In this document: piece by piece, positions 23,401 to 34,644 of the stretch
Numbering within the stretch: position 1 is the stretch's first letter
Layout of the letters: each line of letters starts with the position of its first letter
Assembly: GCA_029990175.1 (NCBI GenBank)
Contig: JARKIP010000011.1
Location: 124,001-188,000, forward strand
DNA length: 64,000 nt
Source of the DNA: Petunia secreta
Lineage: Eukaryota > Streptophyta > Magnoliopsida > Solanales > Solanaceae
Reading direction: 5' to 3'
Notes under the pieces: model-generated
What the model saw: the letters and a program-made list of their open reading frames with translations, nothing else
What the model was told of the DNA's origin: nothing
Database searches by the model: none
Made by a program: the position numbers and the translations under genes

Positions 23401-24907
23401 AATAGCTCCTCGTCAATCAAGTCGATGTGTGTTGCGTCTTCTTGGTCTGATATCAAGACCATTTGTGCTTTCTCGTATACCTGCAAAAAATGGTGGAGGA
23501 GCCAACAACGCTTCAACGCAAGCCGATCAGCTGTGTCCATGGATTTATGGTGTTGCATTTGCTGGTCTTGGTAGTGAAGTAACATGGCATCTTTCGAAGA
23601 ATGTAAAGAAAGCCTCAATCTTGATTACTGCTACCGCTGCGTCAATCATCTTTGGCATCTTCTTTGGCTTGGTCGTCGAACAACTGCTATTGGCGAAGTC
23701 TCACTCATCTTCGTGGAAACATACGCCAGATATTTCATCGATGGACAGTTGACAGCAACAGGAACATGTATGTCATATCAGCAATACGACAAAGCGAAGG
23801 ACGAGGAAGCATAAATATTTTCATAGAGTTCATCCGCGCTATACCCGAAAGTTTCTTGAATCACACAGCTACCTGCCAAAAAAAAGAAAGATTCATAAAG
23901 GAAAATAAAAGCAAAGTGAACAGATTTTACAGCAGAATTATATCCTTGTACTACTTCCTTCGTGGGATTAGCAACCTCCTGCCATATCTTCCCAGTAAGT
24001 CGCATGGAACTGATTGGCTCCTCATGACACAAAGCTGGAAGTACGTGTCTGTGTGCCTCACTGAAGTTGTTGGTTTTACCTCATTCTCCTTCAGGGCTTC
24101 TATTGCTAAAACTAAGAGGTTGTCGTAGTAAGCTCTTTAAGTTGGTTGCAGATTCAAGTAAAATTGGGCTAAGCCTTGGATATTTGATATTCACAGGTCA
24201 GGGTGCTTTGTATAGACTTCACAAGGCGCAGGAGTTAAGTTCAAGCAGATTTAGATCGATTCAAAATTTTGAATAATTGATAAGTTCAAGCTGGTATAGA
24301 GTTGTAAGTGGATAGGAGATCTGAAGGATTTTAGTCTATATACCATATGTACTTCTCTTAAAATGGAAAATTGGTTGGTCTTGGAATGATCCATAGGTGG
24401 ATTACATGTATTTTAGTTATACAACCTCAGATGTACAGCTTTCATCACTTATCTATTTCAATTGAACCAATTAGAAATTCAAATACTTAATTAGTTGCAA
24501 GTGAAAAGTGTACATCCAAAACAAAGAGGAATCACCTTGGAGTCACGCAACTGTTTGCCGCTACCATTCATATTTGTTATGTGTATTGAGACAGAAGCAT
24601 TTAAGTCATGAAAATTTCAAGTGGAAGCCAAATCTCCAAAAATTCAAGAGTTACTTAGCTTGGTCGTTGGAACAATATTCAAGTGCATGTCAAAGAAAAA
24701 GAGCTTAATAAAAGCATAATACAATATGTGCAACTTTAAGTACTAGTCCAAAGGTCATTCTCTTCATAAATTCTAGTTTGACCAAAGAAATGGGATGATT
24801 TGAATATGCCAATTGCATGAGATGAAGTCTATCATATATTTTTGTCAAGCCTCATCTTTCAAGCTCGACAAGTTTGTGCTTCGACACGTCTTGAAGTAGG
24901 GGGCATT
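20476..24907 (+). other. Non-coding interior of the gag-only element
   Basis: About 4.4 kb between gag and 3' LTR with no pol domain in any frame. It contains degenerate tandem repeats (21590-22600) and a block at 22640-24130 with several overlapping open frames and less AT-rich composition, including a hydrophobic stretch (ILITATAASIIFGIFFGLVV) near 23617. None could be assigned to a family. Confidence 0.7.
21590..22600 (+). repeat. Degenerate tandem repeat, about 187 bp x 6
   Basis: A motif of the type GCTTGCAATTCGGACGCTC followed by an AAGATATG-like stretch recurs near 21608, 21795, 21980, 22170, 22373 and 22560. Each unit also carries a TGTTATAG-like sequence and a CTCAAAGCTG-like sequence. 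Spacings are 185-203 bp. The units are diverged and non-coding. Confidence 0.75.
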
Positions 24908-25834
24908 TGTAAGCATCTAAAATTTGGTGGATTAAATTCATAAGAAATTTGAATTAATTCCTAAATTCCAAAAATTAAAATGCCACGTGTCAAATGACGC
25001 GGCGCTAAATCAGATAAAATAGTCAATCAAAGCATGCCAAATGTTCAAATGATAGGCTTTGTCAAATCAAATGAAATCTTATCACAAAGATAAAAGAGAT
25101 TGGTTTGTAATTTAAAATCAACCAATCAAATTAAAGCAAATCAATTTGGCCTTATCTCAATTCCTCTATTCCACCACTATAAATAGAGGGGTTCCTAAAG
25201 CCAAAAAGGGAGAATTGGAAGAAAGAAAGAAGAAGGAAGATCTAGGAGAAGATCATCAAGAATGGCATCAAAGGAGGATAAGCACATCAAGCACACTGAA
25301 GGGCAATCAAATAAGCTCCGAAGAAAAGTTTTCAAATTTTTTTTTATACGTCTGTGATCTACGTCCCTGTTCAAGTTCAACAACAGAGGTCGTGATCTAC
25401 GTCCTTGTTCAAGTTCAATAACGGAGGCAACGATCTACATCCTTGTTCAAGTTCAACAACGGAGGCCACGATCTACGTCCCTGTTCAATTCCAAAATCAA
25501 AGTTCAAATCAAAATTCGGCTTGCGCGAGTTCAAATCATCTATTCGTAGCAGTTGAATCTCAAATCTTGTTCTTGACGGGCGTCAAAGTGTTCGTGACAC
25601 ACAACAAATCCAAGATCAAGCTTCTTGAAATCAAATCCAAAGTTCATCAAGTTCAAAATCAAGCTTTCAAACCCTAAAATCAAAGTTCATGAGGAGAAGA
25701 ATAAGAGGACATCATTTACAAAATTAGTGACGCTCTAGAGTTTGTAATCCGCATCTTCTGTTGATTTCAAATACAATATTTTGTTACACTATTTCTTGTT
25801 TTAAATTTTTCGGACTTCGAAATTTGTTGTTACA
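24908..25834 (+). repeat. 3' LTR of the gag-only element
   Basis: Same length (927 bp) and termini as 9742-10668. It keeps a TATA box (CTATAAATAGAGG near 25176) that is mutated in the 5' copy, and the 36-bp minisatellite. It is followed by the target duplication ATCAC. Confidence 0.93.
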
Positions 25835-25839
25835 ATCAC

Positions 25840-27558
25840 TCAAGACACGATAAACATTGTAATGAACAACAAAAAGACTTTTCTCACCATTGCAAGTTGG
25901 AGGAAAAAAAAAGACCTTTATGAGTACTTGAATAAAGACAAAAATCGAGAACCAAAATGATGGTGATTGAACTTAAGGATTCACCTCTGAATACTACTAA
26001 CCAATTACATAAAGTGGTTGGATAGTTCAATTGAGAAGTAGTGAAATTATGATTGATCATCTCAACAAATAAGATTTCTAAGTTGTACAGACAATTTTAT
26101 TCACTTTGCAGGATTTCAAGTTGCATAGACAATTTTATTCACTTTGCAACATAACCATTTTTCCAGTTCTCAAATTGTCATGGCAGACCAAGTCTGTGGG
26201 TTTAGATTAAAGGAAAAAATTCATTCTTTACATTTGGTGGGGTACTTAAAGATGGACTACTACTTTTCCTTAGTTACTGGTACATCGGCTTTAACTTTTT
26301 TTTTTTCTTTTGTAGCCACACTAGGCACCAAGAAAAAAAGAGTAAAAAATTAGTGTTATATAACATCATGTACCCACTCTATTGGCTTTTATAGCCTTCC
26401 TAATATTTGAGAAAGAATGAATAGAAAGTGGTTCCACAGTCAACTTACCACACGGGTTTCGGTGAATTAAGCCATTAACATCATTCAAAACACATGAAAA
26501 TTTTGAATGAACAAACATATCCATTCAGGCATCATTGCTACAAAATTTTTATTCAAGTAGTTAACGACGCCGTCAATTTTGTCCAAAAAATAATTGAGCG
26601 CATATCACTGTAACATTAAACCCTATGTAAATTATTCTTTGGCTTTTTTACTCACAGACTAGGAAACAAATAACACAGGCTCTGATTCAATGAAGGATTA
26701 TACACAATTTATGAATACACAGTTCACCCCAAGATCATCGTATTTGTTTTACTAGTCGACAATACAATCACATATTTGAAACACGAACTGTAAAGATTAA
26801 TTCACAGTCTAAGCCGTACCTGGTTACAGAGTTCGTTTCAATTCTTTGAAGACAACCACTTTTGTCTTGTTAGGAATTCTTCCATGATAAAGAAGAAGGG
26901 AATTTTTTCTAATATTAGAAGAGGAAGGAGGGAGCGCTTTTTTTTTTTTTTTTTCCTTTTCAAAGAGAAGTAACGTTCTCTACTTCTGAAAGAACCTTCT
27001 TTTAATAAAACCAACAGACACAACTATCGTGTCTTTTCCTTCATTTCTAATTTAATAATATAATTGTGAAATATATAGTACATTATATATTATGATTATT
27101 TTAATAGGGATACAGGTTGACCTACATGGATGTCTTAAATCTAATTTTCAACAACTTATTTTAAAAATTATAAAGAATCTGTTTCTAAATTCGTGGTCAA
27201 AATTAAGAACTTCGAATATCTGTGCTCCGAACCATGACATTCTTTTTGGAACGGAGGAAGTATAAGGTAGTTGATACAATGAGTCAACTTGCAAGTTATA
27301 ACGAGAAAAGTACATTAGTATTAGCGTTTCACAATTTCAATCGGGATCTTCATGCAAAATAGCCTACTAAAGTCATTAGTTACATTTTTTAGCCATTATA
27401 CATATTATACATTCAACAATTAATTTTTATTCAATATATTAATAAATGTTTATATAGTGTTTTTTTTTCATAAATCCAATCTATCTAATGAGGTATAGTA
27501 CGGTTGTCTCGTAAGGTCGAGTTTATTTGATGGTAGCTATTTTTGTGCTATTTTCTTC
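25840..27558. other. AT-rich spacer, no gene seen
   Basis: Contains T-runs (26290, 26938-26954) and, near 27235-27262, a single Stowaway-like terminus (GGAACGGAGGAAGTATA) without a partner. No conserved protein, RNA gene or complete element was recognised. Confidence 0.5.
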
Positions 27559-28016
27559 CAGAGGCGGACCTACGTCCAAGATATGGGGGCACGTGCACCC
27601 GTGAAGCTCGGCAAAAACTGTGTGCATATGCATGTTTTATATGATAAACACAGATGCATATAAGTAACTTGGCATCTGTAACTCGTAAGACAGAATGCTC
27701 TTTAGGTGCACAAGTTTAGCAGTATGGTTAAGCTCCCTTTTGAAGTGGGTTCGAAATCCAAATGCAGCAATTTTTGTTTGTTAATATTATTACTTTTTAA
27801 ATTTTTTCTATAATCGACTTCCTAAGTTCAGCTTTGTTTTGTTTTTTACCAAATCCTATCATAGTGCTGTTCCCCGTAATCTGAATGTACTTTTTGATAA
27901 ACTAGCACCAACATATTGATTAGTGATAAGTGATTGATAAGATATACTTTGTTCTTAAATTTTCATGTCAGATATAATGGTGCACCCGCTAGCTTCAAAT
28001 TCTGGGTCTGCCTCTG
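27559..28016. mobile_element. hAT-like MITE, degenerate
   Basis: The ends CAGAGGCGGAC and (reverse complement) CAGAGGCAGAC form imperfect terminal inverted repeats of a type common in solanaceous hAT-derived MITEs. The 458-bp interior is non-coding. An exact 8-bp target duplication could not be shown: the flanks TTTTCTTC and TTTGTTTT differ. Confidence 0.5.
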
Positions 28017-28085
28017 TTTGTTTTTAAAAGATTAACTATAATGGCTATTTGGATACTATTTCATATTGACAAGTGTTATACATAC

Positions 28086-28340
28086 TTTTTTTTTAGTTTA
28101 TACAAAAAGCAACATATATTCATTACTAAATAGTCTGGTTCGAAGTAGCAACATCAGTGCTACTTCTGTCATTGTCTAGGATGTGCAAACAAGATAATAT
28201 AGGAGTACTAAAATGCATGATAACATTTGACACTAACAAGGAGCTCCCATTCTTAGCCAAGTGGTCGGCCAATCTATTCCCTTCCCGAAAAATATGTCGC
28301 AGCTAGACACTATCAAAATATGTACATTACTATGTATACT
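28086..28340 (-). mobile_element. 5'-truncated LINE 3' end (RNase H fragment)
   Basis: The minus strand encodes RHIFREGNRLADHLAKNGS (28235-28300), the C-terminal motif of the RNase H found in plant L1-type LINEs. It runs to a short A-tract (T-run at 28086-28094 on the plus strand). AGTGTTATACATAC occurs on both sides (28072-28085 and 28341-28354) and could be the target duplication, although the right copy is also part of a local tandem repeat. The 5' end is therefore uncertain by about 20 bp. Confidence 0.6.
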
Positions 28341-28442
28341 AGTGTTATACATACCACTAGTATTAGTCATACAACTACTACATAGTAGGATATTAGTTTT
28401 ACATACCACTAGGATATTAGTTTGTACAATACTATGTATATA
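28325..28442 (+). repeat. Tandem repeat unit, left of the copia element
   Basis: A unit of roughly 105-115 bp starting ACTATGTATACTAGTGTTAT and ending AGGATATTAGTTTGTACAAT. Its continuation after the copia insertion is at 33309-33495. Confidence 0.6.
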
Positions 28443-28673
28443 AGAAGGTTATATTGTGAATAGATTAGATATGTAAATAGTTAGTTATGTAAATTTTATA
28501 TTGGGCCAGGCCCGTTAAGTTTACTTGGTTCCTAAGTTAGGTTTAGGTTTTCTCTTGTATAAATAGGGGACTCCCTTCATCAATGAAAGCAAGAGTTTTT
28601 ACCCAAATCTTATTCCTCTTGTGTGAGTGTGTTCGGTTTACGTTTTTGGTTTCTTGGCGTGTTCGGTTTTACA
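28443..28673 (+). repeat. 5' LTR of the copia element
   Basis: 231 bp. The first base is A where the 3' copy has T, so the canonical TG start is mutated. It contains TATAAATAGGGGACTCCC (near 28558), a good core promoter, and ends GTTTTACA. Confidence 0.92.
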
Positions 28674-28686
28674 TGGTATCACAGCC
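28674..28686 (+). other. Copia primer binding site
   Basis: TGGTATCACAGCC directly after the LTR resembles the initiator-tRNA-Met complement TGGTATCAGAGC used by copia elements, with one change in the core. Confidence 0.85.
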
Positions 28687-28714
28687 ATCGTGAAACTCTT
28701 CAAGTAGAAAAGTA

Positions 28715-29740
28715 ATGGAGGCTCCAAAAGGTGATGCTGCAGTCATATGGAAGACAATCTCTCCGTACGATATCACCTCGAATGATAATCCTGGTTTGAT
28801 TATCACACAGGTCCAGTTGATCAGTGAAAACTATGAGGAATGGGCACGGTCAGTTAGAACGGCGCTGTGTGCAAGGAAGAAGTTTGGTTTTATTGACGGA
28901 TCGATCAAGATGCCCGATGAAAAGTCGATCGATTATGAGGACTGGTGGACTATCAATTCTCTTCTGGTATCGTGGATTAGAAATTCGATCGAGCCTACTC
29001 TACGGACCACCATATCACACATGAAAGTGGTGAAAGATCTGTGGGAGAGTATTCGAGAACGTTTCTCCGTGGGAAACGGACTTCGGGTTCAGGAATTGAA
29101 AGCAGCTTTTGCCGGTTGTAAGCAAAAGGGATTAATTATTGCTGCTTACTATGGAAAACTGGCTATGTTGTGGGAAGAACTAGGAAATTGTGATAAGTTT
29201 CCAACTTGTTCGTGTGGAAACTGCACTTGCAATCTAACGGTTACACTGGAGAAGAAAAGGGAAGATGACAGGGTTCACTTATTTCTTATGGGTCTGGATG
29301 AAAGCCTGTATGGAATCGTCCGTTCCAATCTCTTGGATCAGGATCCGCTGCCACCGATGAATCAAGTCTACCAAAAGGTAATCCAAGATGAACGGGTCAA
29401 AGGGATGGCACGAACTCAGGAAGAATGAGGGGGAGTGACAGCGTTTGCTGCACAACGATCACAGCCACCGAAGACAGGCTATAAGGAGTGTCACTTGTGT
29501 GATCGAGGAAGACATCCTCCGGAACGCTGCTATGAAGTTATTGGTTATCCGGAGGGGTGGGTGCATTATCCGAAGCAAAGTTCTTCGAATGGAGGAAGTG
29601 GCAGAGGAAGAGCTGAAGGTAACAGAGGTGGAAGAGGACGTGGACATCAACAGTTTGGTTCGAATGCTGGTCGAGGACGTGGCAATAATCGAGCAAATGC
29701 TGCTCAAGCTGAGCTCGAGAATGGAGAAACGGACACATGA
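28715..29740 (+). pseudogene. Copia gag
   Basis: ATG at 28715 starts a 237-codon frame with the copia gag core (NYEEWARSVRTALCARKKFG, then DLWESIRERFSVGNGLRVQE). A TGA at 29426-29428 interrupts the frame, which continues in the same phase with CHLCDRGRHPPERCYEVIGY, a variant Cys/His knuckle, and an Arg/Gly-rich tail to 29740. The Arg/Gly tail fits RNA binding in the particle. Confidence 0.88.
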
Positions 29741-31218
29741 GTGTGCCCGGACAAACTAACATGTCCGGAATAACAGGTGATCAGTTGCAGATGCTGTTAA
29801 ATTTGCTGAAAAAGGAGAAGGCAAGCACAAGTGAACCATCGATCGGTAAGAAAATTCATCTTTCATGGATTATTGACACGGGGGCGTCAAATCACATGAC
29901 CGGTCAGATAAGTGCTTTGGAGAATTTACGAACAATACCAAAGTGTCCAGTAGGTTTACCGAACGGAAGCATTACGATGGCGACTCAGGAAAGATCCATC
30001 AGATTTAACGAAGACATGGTTCTTCACGGAGTGTTATATGTGCCCGAAATGACTTGCAATTTGATTTCAGTGTCTCAATTAATTGATCAAGTTGGTTGCA
30101 ATGTAAATTTCACTAATGATTTGTGTGTTATGCAGGACCGGGCTACGAGGAAGTTGATTGGAGCGGGTGAACAAAAGAACGGACTCTACTACTTTCGGAA
30201 GATACCCGTGGTGAAAGCTGTGAAGGTTGATGTGGTAGATTTGTGGCATCAAAGGTTGGGACATCCTTCGATGCAAGTAACAAAATCTCTTTCAGTTTTA
30301 GAAGATAGTGGGAAAGGTAGCTTAGAAGAAAAACCATGTGATGTATGCCTTAGGGCAAAGCAAACTAAAAATGTATTTCCTTCGAGTAATAATAAAGCTG
30401 CTGAACCTTTTGATTTAGTTCATTGTGACTTGTGGGGTCCTTATAGAACTGAGTCTTCGTGTGGTGCATCATATTTTTTGACTGTTGTTGATGATTGTTC
30501 ACGAGGAGTATGAGTGTTCTTGTTAGTTGATAAGAGAGAGGCCGGACAAAAATTAAAAGGTTTCTTTGCAATGGTAGAAAGACAATTCAATAAACGGGTT
30601 AAGTGCGTTTGGAGTGATAATGGAACCGAATTTGTAAGTCTGAAAGGGTATTTTCTCGAACAAGGGATCTTGTTCCAAACTTCTTGTGTAGGGACACCCC
30701 AGCAAAACGGTAGAGTTGAACGGAAACATAGACATATCTTAAACGTGGCACGAGCGCTACGTTTTCAAGCCAATTTACCAATCGACTTCTGGGGAGAATG
30801 TGTGATGACGACATGTTATTTGATTAACCGAACACCCACTAAGTTGTTGAATGAGCAGACACCTTACGATATCTTGATGGGTGTGACACCGAATTATGAT
30901 CATTTGAGGGTGTTTGGTCGCTTATGTTATACTCGCAACCAAGGACGAACAAGTGACAAGTTCGAAAGTAGGAGTCGTCGATGCGTGTTTTTGGGTTATC
31001 CAAATGGGAAGAAAGCGTGGAAAGTGTATGATTTGGAGGCAAATGAGTTTGTGTTCTCAAGGGATGTGGTGTTTTACGAAAAGGAATTTCTATTCGCATC
31101 CAAGGAGACTGAGGACGAAAAACGGAGACAAGATACGGTTCCTGTCACCGTAGCATTGGAGGAGAAAGAGGAGAGTGTGCGACGAAGGGGGGAGGGGGTG
31201 TTGAACCCGAAATCATGA
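29737..31218 (+). pseudogene. Copia protease and integrase
   Basis: The protease active site is WIIDTGASNHMTG near 29868. The GAG-pre-integrase block LWHQRLGHPS (30241) and CDVCLRAKQ (30340) form the zinc-binding region. Core residues are in HCDLWGPY (30422), WSDNGTEF (30610) and TPQQNGRVERKH (30693). TGA at 30511-30513 interrupts the core where a Trp codon is expected. After it the frame continues to 31218, ending in an acidic linker with a frameshift. Confidence 0.92.
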
Positions 31219-33057
31219 CTCCGGAAATTGAACCAGAAGTGATGACTCCGGAAGCTGAACTTCAAGTTGTTCCCGAAGTTGAACCCGAAGAGATGGGTCG
31301 TGGAAAACGAACTAAGAAAGAGAATATCTTGCTGAGAGACTTTGTTACTAATACGGTCCAAAAGATGAGTCACCGGACATCGTCTGTGTTCGAAAGTCTG
31401 ATTGTTCATCCGCTTCTCAACAACCCTCTGGTAAGCTCTATCCTCTAGCACACTATGTCAATTGTGATAATTTCTCTTCGAAACATGTGAGCTTTCTTGC
31501 AGCTATAACGCAAGGACATGAGCCCACCTTTTATTTGGAGGCGGTGAAAAATGAAAAATGGAGAACAGCCATGGGGGAAGAATTGAAGGCATTGGAAGCG
31601 AACAAAACTTGGGAGATAGTTCGCTTACCTACGGGGAAGAAGGCCCTCGGATGCCGATGGGTATATAAGATAAAGTACAACTCGGATGGAACTATTGAAA
31701 GTTACAAAGCAAGGCTAGTGATTTTTGGGAATCATCAAATTGAAGGAGTTGATTACACGGAGACATTTGCACCAGTTGCAAAGATGGTGACTGTCCGAGT
31801 TTTTCTGGCCGTAGCAGCTGCCAAAAATTGGGAATTGCATCAGATGGATTTGCACAATGCATTTTTGCATGGTGATCTTCACGAAGAAGTGTATATGAAA
31901 TTGCCACCGGGAAATCGCATGACCGGGAGAGGAACTGTGTGTCGCCTTCGAAAATCATTGTATGGTTTAAAACAAGCTCCCAGGTGTTGGTTTGCGAAGT
32001 TGTTTGCTGCTCTTAAGCAATATGGGTTTCGACAATCATATTCGGATTACTCATTATTTACGATGAAGAAGGGAAATTTGCATTTGAATGTGCTCGTTTA
32101 TGTGGATGATCTAATCATATCTGGTAATGATTCGAAGGTAATTCGAATATTTTTAAGTTGTATCTTTCGACATGTTTCCATATGAAGGATTTAGGTGCCT
32201 TGAAATACTTCTTTGGAGTTGAAGTGGCAAGAGCTCCGAAGGGAATCTTCTTGTGTCAGAGGAAGTATGCATTGGATATCATATTGGAAGCAGACTTGTT
32301 GGGAGCAAAACCGGTTGGTATACCAATAGAACAAAACCATCTCTTGGCACTTGCGACTGGTCGTTTTGTCAAAGATCCTAAACGCTACCGGCGATTGGTT
32401 GGAAGATTGATTTTCTTGTGTTTTACGCGACCGGATTTGTCATATAGTGTGCATGTATTGTCGCAATTCATGCAGAGTTCCCGTGTTGAGCATATGGAAG
32501 CGGCACTTAGGGTTGTTCGATATTTGAAAGGTTGTCTGGGACAAGGCATCGTATTTAATTCTCAGTGTGATCTGAGGTTGCACGGGTGGTGTGACTCCGA
32601 TTCGGCAGGTTGTCCGTTGACGCATCGATCGCTAACAGGGTGGTATGTGTCGTTAGGGGACTCACCGATATCTTGGCGGACGAAGAAGCAACAGATCGTG
32701 TCGAGGTCCTTCGCGGAGGCAGAGTATCGATCGATGGCGATGACTGTGTGTGAATTGAAGTGGTTGAAAGGGATATTATGGAACCTTGGAATCGATCACA
32801 CCTCTCCGATGAATTTGAAATGTGACAGTCAAGCAGCGTTACATATTGCTCGGAATCCTGTCTTTCATGAACGCACAAAACACATCGAAGTCGACTGTCA
32901 CTTTGTTCGGAATGAAATTATCGGAGGAATCATTCGTCCCAGCTGTGTGCCTACGACCACACAACTTGCTCATATTTTTACGAAGGTGCTGGGACGTGCC
33001 CAGTTCGATTACTTCCTTAACAAGTTGGGCATAAGGAACCCTCATGCTCCAACTTGA
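31215..33057 (+). pseudogene. Copia reverse transcriptase and RNase H
   Basis: After an acidic linker (31215-31445) and a stop near 31446, the RT frame from 31487 carries KALGCRWVYKIKYNSDG, ARLVIFGNH, QMDLHNAFLHGDLHEEVYM and the catalytic LVYVDDLIISG near 32095. A frameshift near 32150 leads to 32158-33057: RYRRLVGRLIFLCFTRPDLS, the RNase H Asp in WCDSDSAGCP, Glu in SRSFAEAEYRSM, and Asp in LKCDSQAALHIA. The last frame ends at 33057 in the usual place. Confidence 0.93.
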
Positions 33058-33066
33058 GGGGGATAA
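33053..33066 (+). other. Copia polypurine tract
   Basis: TTGAGGGGGATAA directly precedes the 3' LTR; the pol stop codon overlaps it, as is usual in compact copia elements. Confidence 0.85.
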
Positions 33067-33308
33067 TGAAGGTTATATTGTGAATAGATTAGATATGTAA
33101 ATAGTCAGTTATGTAAATTGTATATTGGGCCAGGCCCGTTAAGTTTACTTGGCTCCTAAGTTAGGTTTAGGTTTTCTCTAGGTTTTCTCTTGTATAAATA
33201 GGGGACTCCCTTCATCAATGAAAGCAAGAGTTTTCACCCAAATCTTATTCCTCTTGTGTGAGTGTGTTCGGTTTACGTGTTTGATTTCTTGGCATGTTCG
33301 GTTTTACA
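33067..33308 (+). repeat. 3' LTR of the copia element
   Basis: 242 bp, beginning TGAAGG and ending ACA. It differs from the 5' copy mainly by an extra 12-bp tandem copy of TAGGTTTTCTCT near 33175 and a few substitutions. Confidence 0.92.
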
Positions 33309-33495
33309 TTATACTAGTGTTATACACACCACTAGTATTAGAATTAGCGAATAAGCTGGGTTATTAGTTTTAAAGGAAACTAACCTCTGACATAGTAGGA
33401 TATTAGTTTGTGCAATACTATGTATACTAGTGCTATACATACCACTAGTATTAGAATGCGTGTGATGCTGGATTATTAGTTTTAAAGGAAACTAA
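33309..33495 (+). repeat. Tandem repeat units, right of the copia element
   Basis: Two further units like 28325-28442: CTAGTGTTATACACACCACT at 33314 and CTAGTGCTATACATACCACT at 33427, each followed by TTATTAGTTTTAAAGGAAAC. The copia element split the middle unit of about three. Confidence 0.65.
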
Positions 33496-34094
33496 TCTTT
33501 GACAACTTTTTTTCTTGCTAGTTTGAATACATAAATCTAATTGTTTCAATAAAGTTGCAACTACCATTTCTCCTCTTTGCAATGTACCTAGAACAAAAAA
33601 TTTCATGAACTTAAAGAAACGAATCAAGTCGTCAATGAATAGCACTTTTTACTGACAAAAAATAAAATAAATGATAACCATATTTTAGTTTGTGATACAA
33701 ACAACTTTGAAAAACTTAATCCGAACAAATCATAATGCATAGTAATAATTATTGAAAAATATATTTAATGTATTATTTTATCTGTTCTTTAATTCATTTT
33801 AGGTTTTTTGTCATGTTAGTAATGTTAAGCCTTAAAATATTTTGAAGATCCGTTATTCAACACAACTTACAATAGTACACAATTTTTATTTCAATTCTTC
33901 GATTTATGAGACTCCAACTAATCCAATTCACACAAAAGATTATTGCTAAAATAATGTACACGTTCTACCAGTAGCCATAAAGAGTTTCTCCATTTTGGTA
34001 GGGTAAGTTATGCATACATCTCATCATTTGCAGACCACACTTATAAAATAAAATTGGACATGTTATTGTTGTTGTTCTAGCAGTAGCCAGTGTA
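33496..34094. other. AT-rich spacer, no gene seen
   Basis: No conserved frame or element end was recognised before the target duplication TATTG at 34095. Confidence 0.5.
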
Positions 34095-34099
34095 TATTG

Positions 34100-34143
34100 T
34101 GTAATAACTAATAATAATAATAATAAAAAAAAAAAAAAAAAAA

Positions 34144-34180
<37 letters not shown>

Positions 34181-34613
34181 TTGTATTTGTCTAGTACTCC
34201 CTCTGTCCCATTTTGTTTGTCGTAGTTCGGATTTCGAGGGTCAAACTTCTTAAATTTGACCGTAGATTAGGATATAAAATCTTTAACTTTTTTTAAATAA
34301 AGTTTACATATTTGAAAACTACATGAAAAGTACTATAAGTCATAATAAATTACAACTCAAAATATGTAAAAGATGTATATAAAAATTACGGTCAAAGATA
34401 AACTCGTTTGACTCTCGAAATCCGAACTACGACAAACAAAGTGGGACGGAGGGAGTATATATTAGTAAGACATTGGGGTAGTTGAGGCCAAGCAAAAGTT
34501 CAATAGCCCATTTATAATTTTAAAGAGTTGTTAGACTAAGTTGCAAATAAAAAAAAAAACTAACTACACTAAACAAAAGAAAAGGAATAAAGGAAATAAA
34601 AGAAAATTGAAAC

Positions 34614-34644
<31 letters not shown>

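Larger units (their letters stand above)
9737..25839 (+). mobile_element. Gag-only Gypsy-type LTR retrotransposon (TR-GAG-like), interrupted
   Basis: Two 927-bp LTRs (9742-10668 and 24908-25834) are flanked by identical target duplications ATCAC at 9737-9741 and 25835-25839. The interior holds a single gag gene, split by an Athila-type insertion at 11609-20096, followed by about 4.4 kb with no protease, RT, RNase H or integrase. Without the nested element it would be about 7.6 kb. Elements with LTRs and only gag are described in plants as TR-GAG; they must borrow enzymes from a relative. The polypurine tract AGTAGGGGGCAT lies just before 24908. Confidence 0.93.
28443..33308 (+). mobile_element. 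Ty1/copia LTR retrotransposon
   Basis: Short LTRs (28443-28673 and 33067-33308) flank gag, protease, integrase, RT and RNase H in copia order on the plus strand. The primer site TGGTATCACAGCC follows the 5' LTR and a polypurine tract precedes the 3' LTR. Flanking 5-mers are ATATA and TTATA, an imperfect target duplication. A few stops and frameshifts make it inactive, but the LTRs are much alike, so it is the youngest of the large elements here. The lineage was not pinned down; the short LTR suggests an Ale-like type. Confidence 0.93.
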
